A program made the translations under genes and the position numbers. Below the pieces are notes generated by a model. That model made no database searches, had not been told where the DNA came from, and worked only from the letters and a program-made list of their open reading frames with translations. This document shows, piece by piece, positions 51,296-59,590 of a DNA stretch of 64,000 nt. This DNA is from Plantibacter sp. VKM Ac-2880 (GTDB lineage: Bacteria; Actinomycetota; Actinomycetes; Actinomycetales; Microbacteriaceae). The stretch spans positions 1,302,001 to 1,366,000 of the forward strand of contig NZ_JADKSJ010000002.1 of assembly GCF_015351235.1 (NCBI RefSeq). Reading direction: 5' to 3'. Each line of letters begins with the position of its first letter. Within the stretch, counting starts at the first letter, position 1.

Positions 51296-52354
51296 TCAGC
51301 GGTCGACGCCCACCTCGGCGGTCGACACACGCACCACGAGTCGCGGCACGGAACGCACCGTGCCGACGTGATCGGCCTCGGTCAACACCGCCAACAGCGT
51401 CGACATGATCGTGCGGCCAAGCTCGGGGAAGTCCTGCCGCATCGTCGTCAACGGGGGCGCGAAGTGCTCCGCCTCAGGGATGTCGTCGAACCCGACGACA
51501 CTCACGTCGTCCGGCACCCGGAGCCCGCGCTCGGACAGCGCGTGGATCACACCGAGCGCCATCTGGTCGTTCGCCGCGAACACCGCCGTGAACGACGACC
51601 CCGCACCGGACGGACCGTCGCCGGCGCCCCGAGTCGCGACGAGCTCCCGCCCCAACCGGAACCCGCTCGCCGGCGTCCAGTCCCCGACGAGCGGCTCGCG
51701 CGCGACGAGACCGTGTTGCGACAGCGCGTCCCGCCACCCGCGCACCCGCTCGAGGGCATCCACCGAATCCGCCGGTCCGGCGAGATGCGCGATCCGCCGG
51801 TGCCCGAGCCCGACGAGATGGTCGACCAGGATCCGTGCCCCCTGGTACTGGTCGATGGAGACACTGTGGAACCCGTCGTGGCGACTCGATTCGACCGCGA
51901 CGAGCGGCACCCCCAGGTCGATGCCACGCACCGCGTCGAGGGCTTCGCGATGTGCGGCGATGAGCACGATGGCTTCCACGTTCTGGCGCAACAACAACTC
52001 GACCGCCTGCCGCAGCGACGCCGGATCCGACTCGAGCATGCTCGCCATGCTCACCGCATACCGGGCGTCCCGTGCGGCCTCATTGAAGCCGAGCGCCGTA
52101 CTCGACGGCCCGTAGTCCGGCCCGCCGGTCGTGATGAGCCCGATCGTCCGCGACCGCCGGGTGACGAGGGAACGCGCCGCCTGCGACGGCGTGTACCGCA
52201 GCTGCGCGATCGCCTGCTCGACCCGCAGCCGTGTCGCCGGACGAACGTTCGGGAGGTCGTTGAGCACGCGCGACACCGTCTGATGTGAGACACCGGCGAG
52301 CCGCGCGACGTCGAAGATGGTCGCGACCCGTGCCTTCTCGTCGTCGTTACCCAC
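51296..52354 (-). CDS. LacI family transcriptional regulator
   Basis: 352-aa regulator. HTH ATIFDVARLAGVSHQTVSRVLNDLPNVRPATRLRVEQAIAQLRYTPSQAARSLVTRRSRTIGLI; ligand domain with GHRRIAHLAGP and VSVVGFDDIPEAEHFAPPLTTMRQDF. GTG 52354 is chosen by homology; no RBS is clear. No sugar operon is adjacent, so targets are unknown. Upstream, 52470-52501 holds four 8-bp tandem units (GGCGGTCC-like). Confidence 0.9.
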   Translation of the reverse strand: MGNDDEKARVATIFDVARLAGVSHQTVSRVLNDLPNVRPATRLRVEQAIAQLRYTPSQAARSLVTRRSRTIGLITTGGPDYGPSSTALGFNEAARDARYAVSMASMLESDPASLRQAVELLLRQNVEAIVLIAAHREALDAVRGIDLGVPLVAVESSRHDGFHSVSIDQYQGARILVDHLVGLGHRRIAHLAGPADSVDALERVRGWRDALSQHGLVAREPLVGDWTPASGFRLGRELVATRGAGDGPSGAGSSFTAVFAANDQMALGVIHALSERGLRVPDDVSVVGFDDIPEAEHFAPPLTTMRQDFPELGRTIMSTLLAVLTEADHVGTVRSVPRLVVRVSTAEVGVDR

Positions 52355-52469
52355 CAGTGCTGCCGGCTCCCACCTGACGACGTCCGTCCGCCGCTCTCTC
52401 AGAGCAGCGTATCCGGCGATCCCGGGCGTGATCGCGCGATCAGCGCCGTCCACAGCGGTTCAGCGGCTC

Positions 52470-52501
52470 GGCGGTCCGGCGGTCCGGCGATCCGGCGATG
52501 C
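52470..52501. repeat. four-copy 8-bp tandem repeat
   Basis: GGCGGTCC twice, GGCGATCC once and GGCGATGC once, contiguous, in the intergenic region between the LacI gene and the 52.6-kb membrane protein gene. Confidence 0.7.
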
Positions 52502-52640
52502 AGTGGACCGGCGACAGCGGCCGCCCCGCATGGGCAGGGCTCCCCATCGCCCAGGGACGGAGCCGACGGTAGCGTGAACGACGTCGCGGACGGCCGCGGC
52601 GCCACCCGAACCCGGCATCGCCCCCTCAGGAGGAGCTCAC

Positions 52641-53066
52641 ATGATCATCTGGACCCGCTGGGGCATCGTCGTCTTCCTCATCTTCGGCCTCTCCGTCGGC
52701 GCCGGATTCCTCATCAAAGCGATCACGGTGCCGAACCTCGACGACAGCGCACCGCAGACCGGCGTCTTCGTCGGCATCGGGTTCCTCCTCGGCGCCGTCG
52801 CATGCTGGGCCTTCGGGAAGTACGCGCTGGCCAAGCTGGACGCCCCGCGCCCGGTCGTCGTGTGGCAGCAGCTCGCGCAGCCGTACGTCAACGAGCACGG
52901 CCTGACGGTGAAGCAGGAAGCCGTCCCGGTGCTCCACCCGCAGACCGGCGAACAGCTCTACAGCCGGCCGAGCTCGACCCTGTTCTTCATCCCGGTGCGC
53001 TTCTGGGCGTTCATCATCGCGGCGATCGGCGTGGTCGCGATCGTCGTGGGGTTCCTCTCCAGCTGA
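52641..53066 (+). CDS. small integral membrane protein, unknown
   Basis: 141-aa protein with transmembrane helices at WGIVVFLIFGLSVGAGFLI, GVFVGIGFLLGAVACWAFG and FWAFIIAAIGVVAIVVGFL, and a soluble loop of ~50 residues between the second and third. Strong RBS AGGAGG 7 nt before ATG. No family recognised. Convergent with the L36 gene. Confidence 0.82.
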   Translation: MIIWTRWGIVVFLIFGLSVGAGFLIKAITVPNLDDSAPQTGVFVGIGFLLGAVACWAFGKYALAKLDAPRPVVVWQQLAQPYVNEHGLTVKQEAVPVLHPQTGEQLYSRPSSTLFFIPVRFWAFIIAAIGVVAIVVGFLSS

Positions 53067-53078
53067 GCGGTCCGCGGG

Positions 53079-53201
53079 TCAGCCCTGGCGGCCCTTCCAG
53101 CGCGGGTTCAGCTTGTTGATCACGAAGACCCGCCCGCGCCGTCGGACGATCTGTGAACCCGGCTTGTCCTTCAACGACTTGAGCGATGCGCGGACCTTCA
53201 T
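53079..53201 (-). CDS. rpmJ: 50S ribosomal protein L36, zinc-free (C-minus) paralogue
   Basis: 40-aa protein [40 protein letters not shown]. It aligns with type-B L36 (YkgO); the three cysteines and histidine that bind zinc in standard L36 are absent. Such copies replace the zinc-binding form when zinc is scarce and are classic Zur targets. GGGAGG is 5 nt before ATG. Divergent from the COG0523-like gene across a perfect palindrome. Confidence 0.95.
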   Translation of the reverse strand: MKVRASLKSLKDKPGSQIVRRRGRVFVINKLNPRWKGRQG

Positions 53202-53233
53202 GGTGGCCTCCCGTGGTGGTGATGCGTGCTAAC

Positions 53234-53256
53234 TTGTTGAGAACGATTCTCAACAA
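53234..53256. promoter_or_regulatory. Zur-like operator (perfect palindrome)
   Basis: Arms TTGTTGAGAA (53234-53243) and TTCTCAACAA (53247-53256) are perfect inverted repeats around CGA. The core TGAGAACGATTCTCA resembles actinobacterial Zur boxes (TGAnAAnnnTTnTCA). It is central in the 90-bp region between the divergent L36 and COG0523-like genes, 32 and 35 bp from their starts. Confidence 0.85.
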
Positions 53257-53291
53257 AGCCACCGTAGCACCACTGTTCAGGAGAGCCAGCC

Positions 53292-54383
53292 GTGACCCGC
53301 ACCAGCGCCCCGTTGTTGACCGTGACCCTCGTCCTCGGCACCTGCCCACCCGAGCGCCGCACCGTCGCCCGCCAGATCGCCGGCTCCTCGTCCGCACTCG
53401 TCTCGATCGAACGGTCCGATCTCGGCGAGAGCGCCCACGCCGAGATCGACGACGCGATCGACGCGATCGTGCGACACCCGCTCGCCCCGCGACATCTCGT
53501 CCTCGACTGCGGGAGCACGGTCCGTCCTGTGGACGCGGTCTCCGCGGTCCTCGGGCATCGGGACGAGGCGTTCCTCGACGCGGTGGTGACGGTCGTCGAC
53601 GCCGCACACCTCCTGCGCGACCTGCACGACGACGAGTACGTGACCCACGAGGACGACGACGGCGACACCGTGTACACCGCCCGGTCGATGATCACCGTCG
53701 AGCACATCGAGTACGCCGACACCATCGCCCTCGCCGGACGGCGCGGCGTCACCCATGCACAGCTCGCCGTCCTGCTCGCCCTGCTCAGCCACCTGAACCC
53801 GACGGCACTGACGCGCTTGGTCGAACCGGTCGCGACCCGTCCTCGAGCGACGCCCGGGGTCGCGGCGGGGGCGAGCACCCGTCAGCCGCTCGCGCGCTAC
53901 CGCGACTCGCCCTTCGACCTCGAGCGTTTCACCACCTCACCCGGATGGATCGCGATGCTGAACGGCGAGCACCGTCCGTGGGTCGACCACGAGCGTGTGA
54001 CCACCCTCCGGTTCGACAGCCCTCGACCGATCCACCCGGAGCGCCTGCTCGCCTGCTTCGACGGACCCGTCGAGGCGGGCGACCTCGGACAGGTGATCCG
54101 CACCGCCGGCTTCCTCGCCCTCGCGACCCGAGCGTCGCGCGTCGGGGTCTTCCAGCACGTCGGTTCGATGATCGACCTGGAGCCGACCTCGTTCGAGACG
54201 AGCGATCCGGGGGCCCCGCTCGGTCAGGAGCTCGTCATCACCGGTATCGACCTCGACGAGGCCTCGATCACCGCCGCCCTGCACGGCTGCACGCTCACGG
54301 ACGAGGAGCTCCTCGCCGGTCCGGCGGCCTGGGCGCGCTACCCCGACGCCTTCACGCCATGGAGTTCGACGCACGAGCATTGA
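53292..54383 (+). CDS. COG0523/CobW-like protein with degenerate GTPase motifs
   Basis: 363-aa protein. The fold is recognisable from DAVVTVVDAAHLLRDLHDDEYV, SMITVEHIEYADTIALAG and the C-terminal CobW_C block (LERFTTSPGWIAMLNGEHRPW...RLLACFDGP...VIRTAGFLALATR). The Walker A of COG0523 is replaced by GTCPPERRT (residues 16-24), the CxCC metal motif is lacking (CGST), and the NKxD base motif is lost. It therefore probably does not bind GTP. GTG start with AGGAGA 7 nt upstream. In mycobacteria a COG0523-type protein (Mrf) sits in the Zur regulon and acts in ribosome hibernation; an analogous role is inferred. Confidence 0.85.
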   Translation: MTRTSAPLLTVTLVLGTCPPERRTVARQIAGSSSALVSIERSDLGESAHAEIDDAIDAIVRHPLAPRHLVLDCGSTVRPVDAVSAVLGHRDEAFLDAVVTVVDAAHLLRDLHDDEYVTHEDDDGDTVYTARSMITVEHIEYADTIALAGRRGVTHAQLAVLLALLSHLNPTALTRLVEPVATRPRATPGVAAGASTRQPLARYRDSPFDLERFTTSPGWIAMLNGEHRPWVDHERVTTLRFDSPRPIHPERLLACFDGPVEAGDLGQVIRTAGFLALATRASRVGVFQHVGSMIDLEPTSFETSDPGAPLGQELVITGIDLDEASITAALHGCTLTDEELLAGPAAWARYPDAFTPWSSTHEH

Positions 54384-54401
54384 GCCGAGGCACCCCGGCA
54401 C

Positions 54402-55289
54402 TCACGGGCGGCCGATCCGCGCGCTCTCCCACTCCTCACGGACGAACCGCACGAACTGCTCGACGGCCGGCGACACGGCACGCACGCGGCTGGTCGCGAC
54501 GCCGATCACCCGGACCGCCTCGTCGTCGAGCGGGACGAGCACGACACCCTCGATGTTCGTCGAGTCGGGGAGCACGGCGATGCCGACCCCGGACCGCACG
54601 AGCCCGCGGAGCGTCGACAGCTCCGAGACCTCCATCGACACCCGTGGCACGATCCCGTGGCGGGCGAAGTACGCGTCCGCGATCTGCCGCAGACCGGAGT
54701 CGGTGGTCATCGCGAGGAACTCCGTCTGCTCGAGATCACCGGCGGCGAGCGACGTCCGTTCCGCGAGCGGATGCCCGGCCGGCACCCCGAGCGCGAGCCG
54801 CTCGGAGGTGAGCGGACGCCATTCGATCTCCGGATCGCGCGGTTCCGGGCTGAGGAAGGCGACATCGGCCGAGCCGGAGCGGAGTGCGTCGAGCACACTG
54901 TCCGCCTTGCCGCCGTCGAGGACGAACCGGATCTCCGGGAGTAGCGTCCGGTACTCGCTCACGATCCGCGGGATGAGCCAGCCACCGAGCGACGACACGT
55001 AGGCGATCGAGACGAGTCCGGCCGAGGGGTCGCGGAGCTCGTCGATCCGGGACTGCGCGTTGTCGAGTTCCGTCTGCGCCCGGAGTGCGTGCACGAGGAG
55101 GATCTCGCCGTATCGGTTGAGCTCCAGGCGGTTCTTGTGGCGGTCGAACAACTCGACCCCGGCGTCCGCCTCGAGCCGGCCGATCGCCCTCGTGAGGGTC
55201 GACTGGGAGATGCCCAGGGCCTCGGCCGCATACGGGACGTGCCCGTCTTCGGCGAGCGCACGGAGGTACGCGAGTTCGTCGATCCTCAT
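54402..55289 (-). CDS. LysR family transcriptional regulator
   Basis: 295-aa regulator. HTH: MRIDELAYLRALAEDGHVPYAAEALGISQSTLTRAIGRLEADAGVELFDRHKNRLELNRYGEILL. The substrate domain begins VSIAYVSSLGGWLIPRIVSEYR and includes VAFLSPEPRDPEIEWRPLTSERLALGVPAGHPLA. ATG 55289 chosen by homology; GTG 55307 is in frame upstream. LysR proteins usually control a divergent gene; here the upstream neighbour (SIMPL protein) runs the same way, and EamA/CGNR are farther off. Confidence 0.9.
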   Translation of the reverse strand: MRIDELAYLRALAEDGHVPYAAEALGISQSTLTRAIGRLEADAGVELFDRHKNRLELNRYGEILLVHALRAQTELDNAQSRIDELRDPSAGLVSIAYVSSLGGWLIPRIVSEYRTLLPEIRFVLDGGKADSVLDALRSGSADVAFLSPEPRDPEIEWRPLTSERLALGVPAGHPLAERTSLAAGDLEQTEFLAMTTDSGLRQIADAYFARHGIVPRVSMEVSELSTLRGLVRSGVGIAVLPDSTNIEGVVLVPLDDEAVRVIGVATSRVRAVSPAVEQFVRFVREEWESARIGRP

Positions 55290-55350
55290 GCCCTCATGAT
55301 GCCGCACTCCCGCGTCGGCCGTGCGACGGCTTGGACGGTGGAGTGGCCGG

Positions 55351-56016
55351 TCAGGAGGCGGCGAAGCGGGCGTGCACGCGGGCGGCGACCGTGATGTCCT
55401 CCGGCTTCAGATCGAGACCGCCGTCGCCCGCCGGCGCGGCCGCCCCACGCATCATGGGGGCGGCGTTCTGGGTGCTCGTCGAGCGTGTCTCGTCGCCGAG
55501 CATCCCAGGCTCCGCGAGCGCGATGGGTCGGACGGTGCCGAGCCCGAGGCTCCTGGCGTAGCTCGTCGCGCGGTCGACGGCGTCGCGGACCGCGTTGTGC
55601 TGGGCCTCGGCCGTGATGCGGTGCTTCGTCGCCTCGGTGAGCGCCCAGGTCACGCCCCCCACCGTCACGCCGTCCTGGCTCGCGATCTCCTCGACCCAGC
55701 GTGCCAACGTCTGCAGCTCGGCGAACTTCACCTCGAGCACCACTGAGGCATGGTGCACGAGCGGCAACTGCTTCCCGTCCTTGTTCCAGGGTCGCTCGCT
55801 CCAGACGCGCAGGCGGTCGGCGGACCACCAGGTGACGGCCGACTGCGCGCGGAGGGCCTGTGCGGCCTGGGTGAGCGCGTTGTGTACGGCGGTGGTCCTG
55901 GAGACGACGGGCTCTCGTGCCGGCCCCTCGAACCCCGCGGAGAGACGGACGGTCCCACGCTCGGCCGGGTGGTGGTAGTCGAAGCGGCCCTCGACGGTGA
56001 TGATCGTTTCGGTCAT
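55351..56016 (-). CDS. SIMPL domain protein
   Basis: 221-aa DUF541/SIMPL protein. ITVEGRFDYHHPAERGTVRLSAGFEG opens the fold, and VRDAVDRATSYARSLGLGTVRPIALAEPG is the typical C-terminal segment (residue run RATSYARSLG). No signal peptide, unlike many family members. Function of the family is not established (oxidative-stress and envelope links are reported). Leaderless start: TAGAGT at 56024-56029, 7 nt before ATG. Confidence 0.88.
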   Translation of the reverse strand: MTETIITVEGRFDYHHPAERGTVRLSAGFEGPAREPVVSRTTAVHNALTQAAQALRAQSAVTWWSADRLRVWSERPWNKDGKQLPLVHHASVVLEVKFAELQTLARWVEEIASQDGVTVGGVTWALTEATKHRITAEAQHNAVRDAVDRATSYARSLGLGTVRPIALAEPGMLGDETRSTSTQNAAPMMRGAAAPAGDGGLDLKPEDITVAARVHARFAAS

Positions 56017-56023
56017 ACCGGGC

Positions 56024-56029
56024 ACTCTA
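56024..56029 (-). promoter_or_regulatory. -10 hexamer of the SIMPL gene
   Basis: TAGAGT on the minus strand, 7 nt before the ATG; no RBS. Confidence 0.42.
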
Positions 56030-56075
56030 TCCCCGCGCCCCGTGGGACCGCCCGGCCGTCGCCCGGCCCGTCGGC

Positions 56076-56081
56076 TAGCAT
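56076..56081 (+). promoter_or_regulatory. -10 hexamer of the 56.1-kb membrane protein
   Basis: TAGCAT, 7 nt before the ATG at 56089; no RBS. Confidence 0.42.
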
Positions 56082-56088
56082 CTCGACC

Positions 56089-56673
56089 ATGACGGACGGC
56101 GGAACCTGGGCGGATCGACGGCGCGCGCACCACGACGATGCACGACGGGGGTTCGACCGCTCCCATCGTCGTGGCCTGGAACCGGGCGACGTCGAGACCG
56201 TCGCGAAGTACCTCAAGGAACGCGTCTACGCGACGTTCACCGGCCTCGCGATCGTGCTCGTCCTCGCCGCGAACGTCGAGCACCACGACGCGGCGGACGC
56301 CCTCTTCTCCCTCGTCATCGGCGTCGTCGGGATCACGCTCGCGGGTCTCGTCGCCGAGATGATCGCGCACCTCACCGCGCACGGCGCCTTCCCCGACCAG
56401 GCCGGATGGCGCACGATGCTCCGGATCGCGTGGGGTTCGCTGCTCACCGTGGCGACGCCGACCATCCTCCTCGTGCTCGCCGTCGTCGGGGTCATGGAGG
56501 TGGCGACCTCGCTGCGCGTCTCGGCGATCGTGTACCTGATCACGCTCGGGCTGAGCGGATGGTTCGCGGTCCGTCGCGCTCGGCTGACGATCTGGCAGCA
56601 GCTCATCGCCCTTGCAGCGCTCGTCCTCCTCGGTGTGCTCGTGATCGGCGTGCAGGTCCTGGCCCACGGCTGA
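56089..56673 (+). CDS. integral membrane protein, unknown
   Basis: 194-aa protein with a charged, His/Arg-rich N-terminus (MTDGGTWADRRRAHHDDARRGFDRSH) and about five transmembrane helices (ATFTGLAIVLVLAANV, LFSLVIGVVGITLAGLVAEM, LLTVATPTILLVLAVVGVM, SAIVYLITLGLSGWFAV, LIALAALVLLGVLVIGVQVL). ETVAKYLKERVYATFTGLAIV precedes the first helix. No known family recognised. Start set by the leaderless -10; a longer open frame upstream overlaps the divergent SIMPL gene. Confidence 0.83.
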   Translation: MTDGGTWADRRRAHHDDARRGFDRSHRRGLEPGDVETVAKYLKERVYATFTGLAIVLVLAANVEHHDAADALFSLVIGVVGITLAGLVAEMIAHLTAHGAFPDQAGWRTMLRIAWGSLLTVATPTILLVLAVVGVMEVATSLRVSAIVYLITLGLSGWFAVRRARLTIWQQLIALAALVLLGVLVIGVQVLAHG

Positions 56674-56748
56674 GCCGAGTGAGCCGGTTCCGCGGTGTCC
56701 GGCACGGACTTCGGAAATGCGCGGGCGGCCGGCGACGTTGAGCCCCAC

Positions 56749-57903
56749 GTGAGCACTCCGGAGACCGTCGACGTCGTGGTCGTCGGCGCGGGTCAGGCCG
56801 GCCTCTCCGCCGCGTACCACCTCCACCGTCGCGGGTTCGTGCCGCTCGACGCAGTACCGCTCGACGCAGCCGGAGGCCGAGCGGCCGACGGCGACGCCCG
56901 CACCTTCGTCGTGCTCGACGCCGACGACGCCCCGGGTGGTGCCTGGCAGCACCGCTGGCGCTCGCTCACGATGGCGACGGTCAACGGCATCTACGACCTC
57001 CCCGGGATGCCGAAGCCCGAGCTCGACCCCACCTCCCCCAGCGTCGACGTCATCCCGCCGTACTTCGCGGCGTTCGAGGAACGCTTCGCGCTGGCCGTGC
57101 GTCGCCCGGTGCACGTGCGCGCCGTGCGGCGGGAGGACGACGACCCGCACGGACGACTCCTCGTCGAGACCGCGGCGAGCGCCCGTCAGCCGCCCACGGT
57201 GTTCCGCACCCGTACGGTCGTGAACGCCACCGGCACCTGGACGAAGCCGTTCTGGCCCGCCTATCCGGGCCGCGAGCGTTTCACCGGGCGTCAGCTGCAC
57301 GTGGCCGACTACGTCTCGGCCGAGGAGTTCCGCGGCCAGCGCGTGATCGTGGTGGGTGCAGGCGTGTCCGCCATCCAGCTCCTCGACGAGATCTCCCGCG
57401 TCGGCGAGACGGTGTGGATGACGCGTCGCGAGCCGGAGTGGGTGGAGGACGAATTCGACACCGCGGCACGGGTCGCGGCGATCGCGGGCGTCGAGGAGCG
57501 TGTCCGGCAGGGACTCCCACCGGGCAGCGTGATCTCGGTGACGGGCATGCACTGGACGCCGTGGGCGCGGTCGGCCGAGGCGAGAGGGGTGCTCGTGCGG
57601 CACCCGATGTTCCGGCGCATCGAGGAGGACGGGGTGATCCTCGACGACGGCTCCTTCCTGCCCGTCGACGCGATCCTCTGGGCCACCGGGTTCCGAGCGG
57701 CGCTCGACCACCTCGCACCGCTCGGGATCCGCCTCCCTGGCGGCGGGATCCGGATCGACGGCACCCGGGCCGCCGACGAACCACGGCTGCACCTCATCGG
57801 CTACGGCCCGTCCGCGTCGACGGTCGGTGCCAACCGGGCGGGTCGGGCAGCGGTCGCGGCGATCATCGCTGATCTCGACACGGTACCGACCTCAGCGGGC
57901 TGA
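56749..57903 (+). CDS. FAD-dependent monooxygenase/oxidoreductase
   Basis: 384-aa flavoprotein of the flavin-containing monooxygenase/YnfK-TrkA-like group. FAD motif VVVVGAGQAGLSAAYHLHRRGF (residues ~9-30), PGGAWQHRWRSLTMATVNGIYDLPG (FAD/substrate contact), NADPH motif VIVVGAGVSAIQLLDEISRVG at ~200-220, and WATGFRAALDHLAPLG. GTG at 56749 has no RBS; another GTG at 56695 is in frame. Substrate unknown. Confidence 0.86.
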   Translation: MSTPETVDVVVVGAGQAGLSAAYHLHRRGFVPLDAVPLDAAGGRAADGDARTFVVLDADDAPGGAWQHRWRSLTMATVNGIYDLPGMPKPELDPTSPSVDVIPPYFAAFEERFALAVRRPVHVRAVRREDDDPHGRLLVETAASARQPPTVFRTRTVVNATGTWTKPFWPAYPGRERFTGRQLHVADYVSAEEFRGQRVIVVGAGVSAIQLLDEISRVGETVWMTRREPEWVEDEFDTAARVAAIAGVEERVRQGLPPGSVISVTGMHWTPWARSAEARGVLVRHPMFRRIEEDGVILDDGSFLPVDAILWATGFRAALDHLAPLGIRLPGGGIRIDGTRAADEPRLHLIGYGPSASTVGANRAGRAAVAAIIADLDTVPTSAG

Positions 57904-57923
57904 GCCCGGATCCGCTCGGCCGG

Positions 57924-58859
57924 TCACTGCACGGGGACGGGGATCGGCACGGCCGGAGCGCGCTCGGAGCGCACGAAACCGATGCCGAGCAGGATGCACA
58001 ACCCGCCGAAGAGCTGCGCGAGCGACAGCTGCTCCCCCAGGAGGACCCACGCGAAGCCGGTCGCCGCAACCACCTCGAGGAGCCCGGCGAAGGAGGCGAG
58101 CCGGGAGCCGAGCATTTGACTCGCGGTGATGCTCGACGCATAGGCCACCGCCGTCGACACCACGCCGACGAACAGGAGGGGCACCCACCAGGCCACCGCG
58201 GTCCCGAGGACGGTGACGTCGCTGTCCGACGTCGTGAACGGCACCCCGACGAGCCCGGCGAGCCACAGGCTGAGCGCACCGATGAGCAGCCCGATGGACG
58301 CGAAGGCGACGGGCGGGAGCCCCTTGGCCGGGCGAGCGGAGATGACGTAGTAGGCCGCGCACCCGACCATCGCGAGGATCGCGAAGACGAGGCCCGCAGG
58401 GTCGAGGGTCGCGCCACCACTCGGAGCGACGACGAGCACGAGCCCCACGAGCGACACGACGGAACCGACGAGCACGACGGTCGCGGGGCGATGCCTGGTC
58501 AGCACCCACGCGACCGCGACGAGCAGGAGCGGCGCCATGTACTCGACGAGGATCGCGGTGCCGACGGCGATGGTCTGCAGTGCGGCGAAGTAGACGAGCT
58601 GCGTCGCAGCCACACCGATGAGGCCCATGCCGAGAAGTCGCCAGCGGCCTCGCCACACCGAGTCCCAACGACCACGGAGCGCGATGAGGGCGAACGGCGC
58701 GAGCACCAGACCGCCGATCAACGCCCGGACGGTGACCGCTGCGGCCGGACTCCACCCGGACGAGAGCACCGGTTTGATGAAGGCTCCCGACGTGCCGAAC
58801 GCGACCGCGGCGAGCACGGCGACGAGCAGACCGACCGTGGTCGAGGATGTGGACTTCAT
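57924..58859 (-). CDS. EamA/DMT family transporter
   Basis: 311-aa ten-helix exporter. Two EamA halves: VAVLAAVAFGTSGAFIKPVL...AILVEYMAPLLLVAVAWVL and ILAMVGCAAYYVISAR...LEVVAATGFAWVLLGEQLSLAQLFGGLCILLGI. Family members export amino acids or metabolites. ATG start; divergent from the CGNR regulator, which may control it. Confidence 0.92.
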   Translation of the reverse strand: MKSTSSTTVGLLVAVLAAVAFGTSGAFIKPVLSSGWSPAAAVTVRALIGGLVLAPFALIALRGRWDSVWRGRWRLLGMGLIGVAATQLVYFAALQTIAVGTAILVEYMAPLLLVAVAWVLTRHRPATVVLVGSVVSLVGLVLVVAPSGGATLDPAGLVFAILAMVGCAAYYVISARPAKGLPPVAFASIGLLIGALSLWLAGLVGVPFTTSDSDVTVLGTAVAWWVPLLFVGVVSTAVAYASSITASQMLGSRLASFAGLLEVVAATGFAWVLLGEQLSLAQLFGGLCILLGIGFVRSERAPAVPIPVPVQ

Positions 58860-58948
58860 GCGAGCCTCCGACTGCCGCGAGTGGGGCCGGCGGAAGGGTG
58901 GACGCCCGGCTGAGATGAAGCTATCGTCGGAGTGAGTAAGGAGTCAAC

Positions 58949-59590
58949 TTGCATTTTGCCCCTGACACCGAGGACGCGCTGCTCTTCGCCGCGCTGCTCG
59001 TGAACACCCGCGCCGAAGCCTCCCGAAGCGGCGACGACGAGCTCGCGACACCGGCACGACTCGTCGAGCTCCTCCGCGTCAGCCGCTACTCGGGCAGGGT
59101 GGACGGCGACGAGCCCGAGCGCGCCGCCGTGGCAGCACTCCGGGAGCGGGTCCACGCCCTGTGGCGGACCGACGCGGACGGCCCCGACACCCGCGACCAG
59201 GCCGTCACGGAGATCAACGCGATGCTCCGCGAGTCGGCCGCGCTCCCCCAGTTGCGCCGCCACGACGGCTTCGACTGGCATCTCCACGCGACCGAGTTCG
59301 ACGCCCCGCTGGTCGATCGGATCCAGACCGAGATCGCCATGGCACTCGTCGACGTCGTGCGGTCCGACGCCTGGGACCGTCTGCGCCTGTGCGCGGCCGA
59401 CGACTGCGACGGCCTCCTCGTCGACCTGTCACGCAACGGATCGAAACGGTACTGCTCCGTGCGCTGCAGCAACCGCGTCAACACGATCGCGTTCCGCGCG
59501 AGGGCGCAGGAACCGCTCGACGACGACTCAGATGCGGCTACGCCCGCGCCCGCGTCACGTCCCGCAGGTGGTGGATGGGATCGTGGATGA
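58949..59590 (+). CDS. CGNR zinc-finger protein (ABATE domain)
   Basis: 213-aa protein. N-terminal ABATE-like helical domain (DALLFAALLVNTRAEAS...EFDAPLVDRIQTEIAMALVDVV), C-terminal zinc finger LCAADDCDGLLVDLSRNGSKRYCSVRCSNRVNTIAFR, where CSNR stands in for CGNR. Regulatory role presumed. Start TTG at 58949, with AAGGAG 5 nt upstream and the sequence MHFAPDTEDALLFAALLVNT, is well supported. Its 3' end overlaps DinB antisense by 53 bp. Confidence 0.88.
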   Translation: MHFAPDTEDALLFAALLVNTRAEASRSGDDELATPARLVELLRVSRYSGRVDGDEPERAAVAALRERVHALWRTDADGPDTRDQAVTEINAMLRESAALPQLRRHDGFDWHLHATEFDAPLVDRIQTEIAMALVDVVRSDAWDRLRLCAADDCDGLLVDLSRNGSKRYCSVRCSNRVNTIAFRARAQEPLDDDSDAATPAPASRPAGGGWDRG

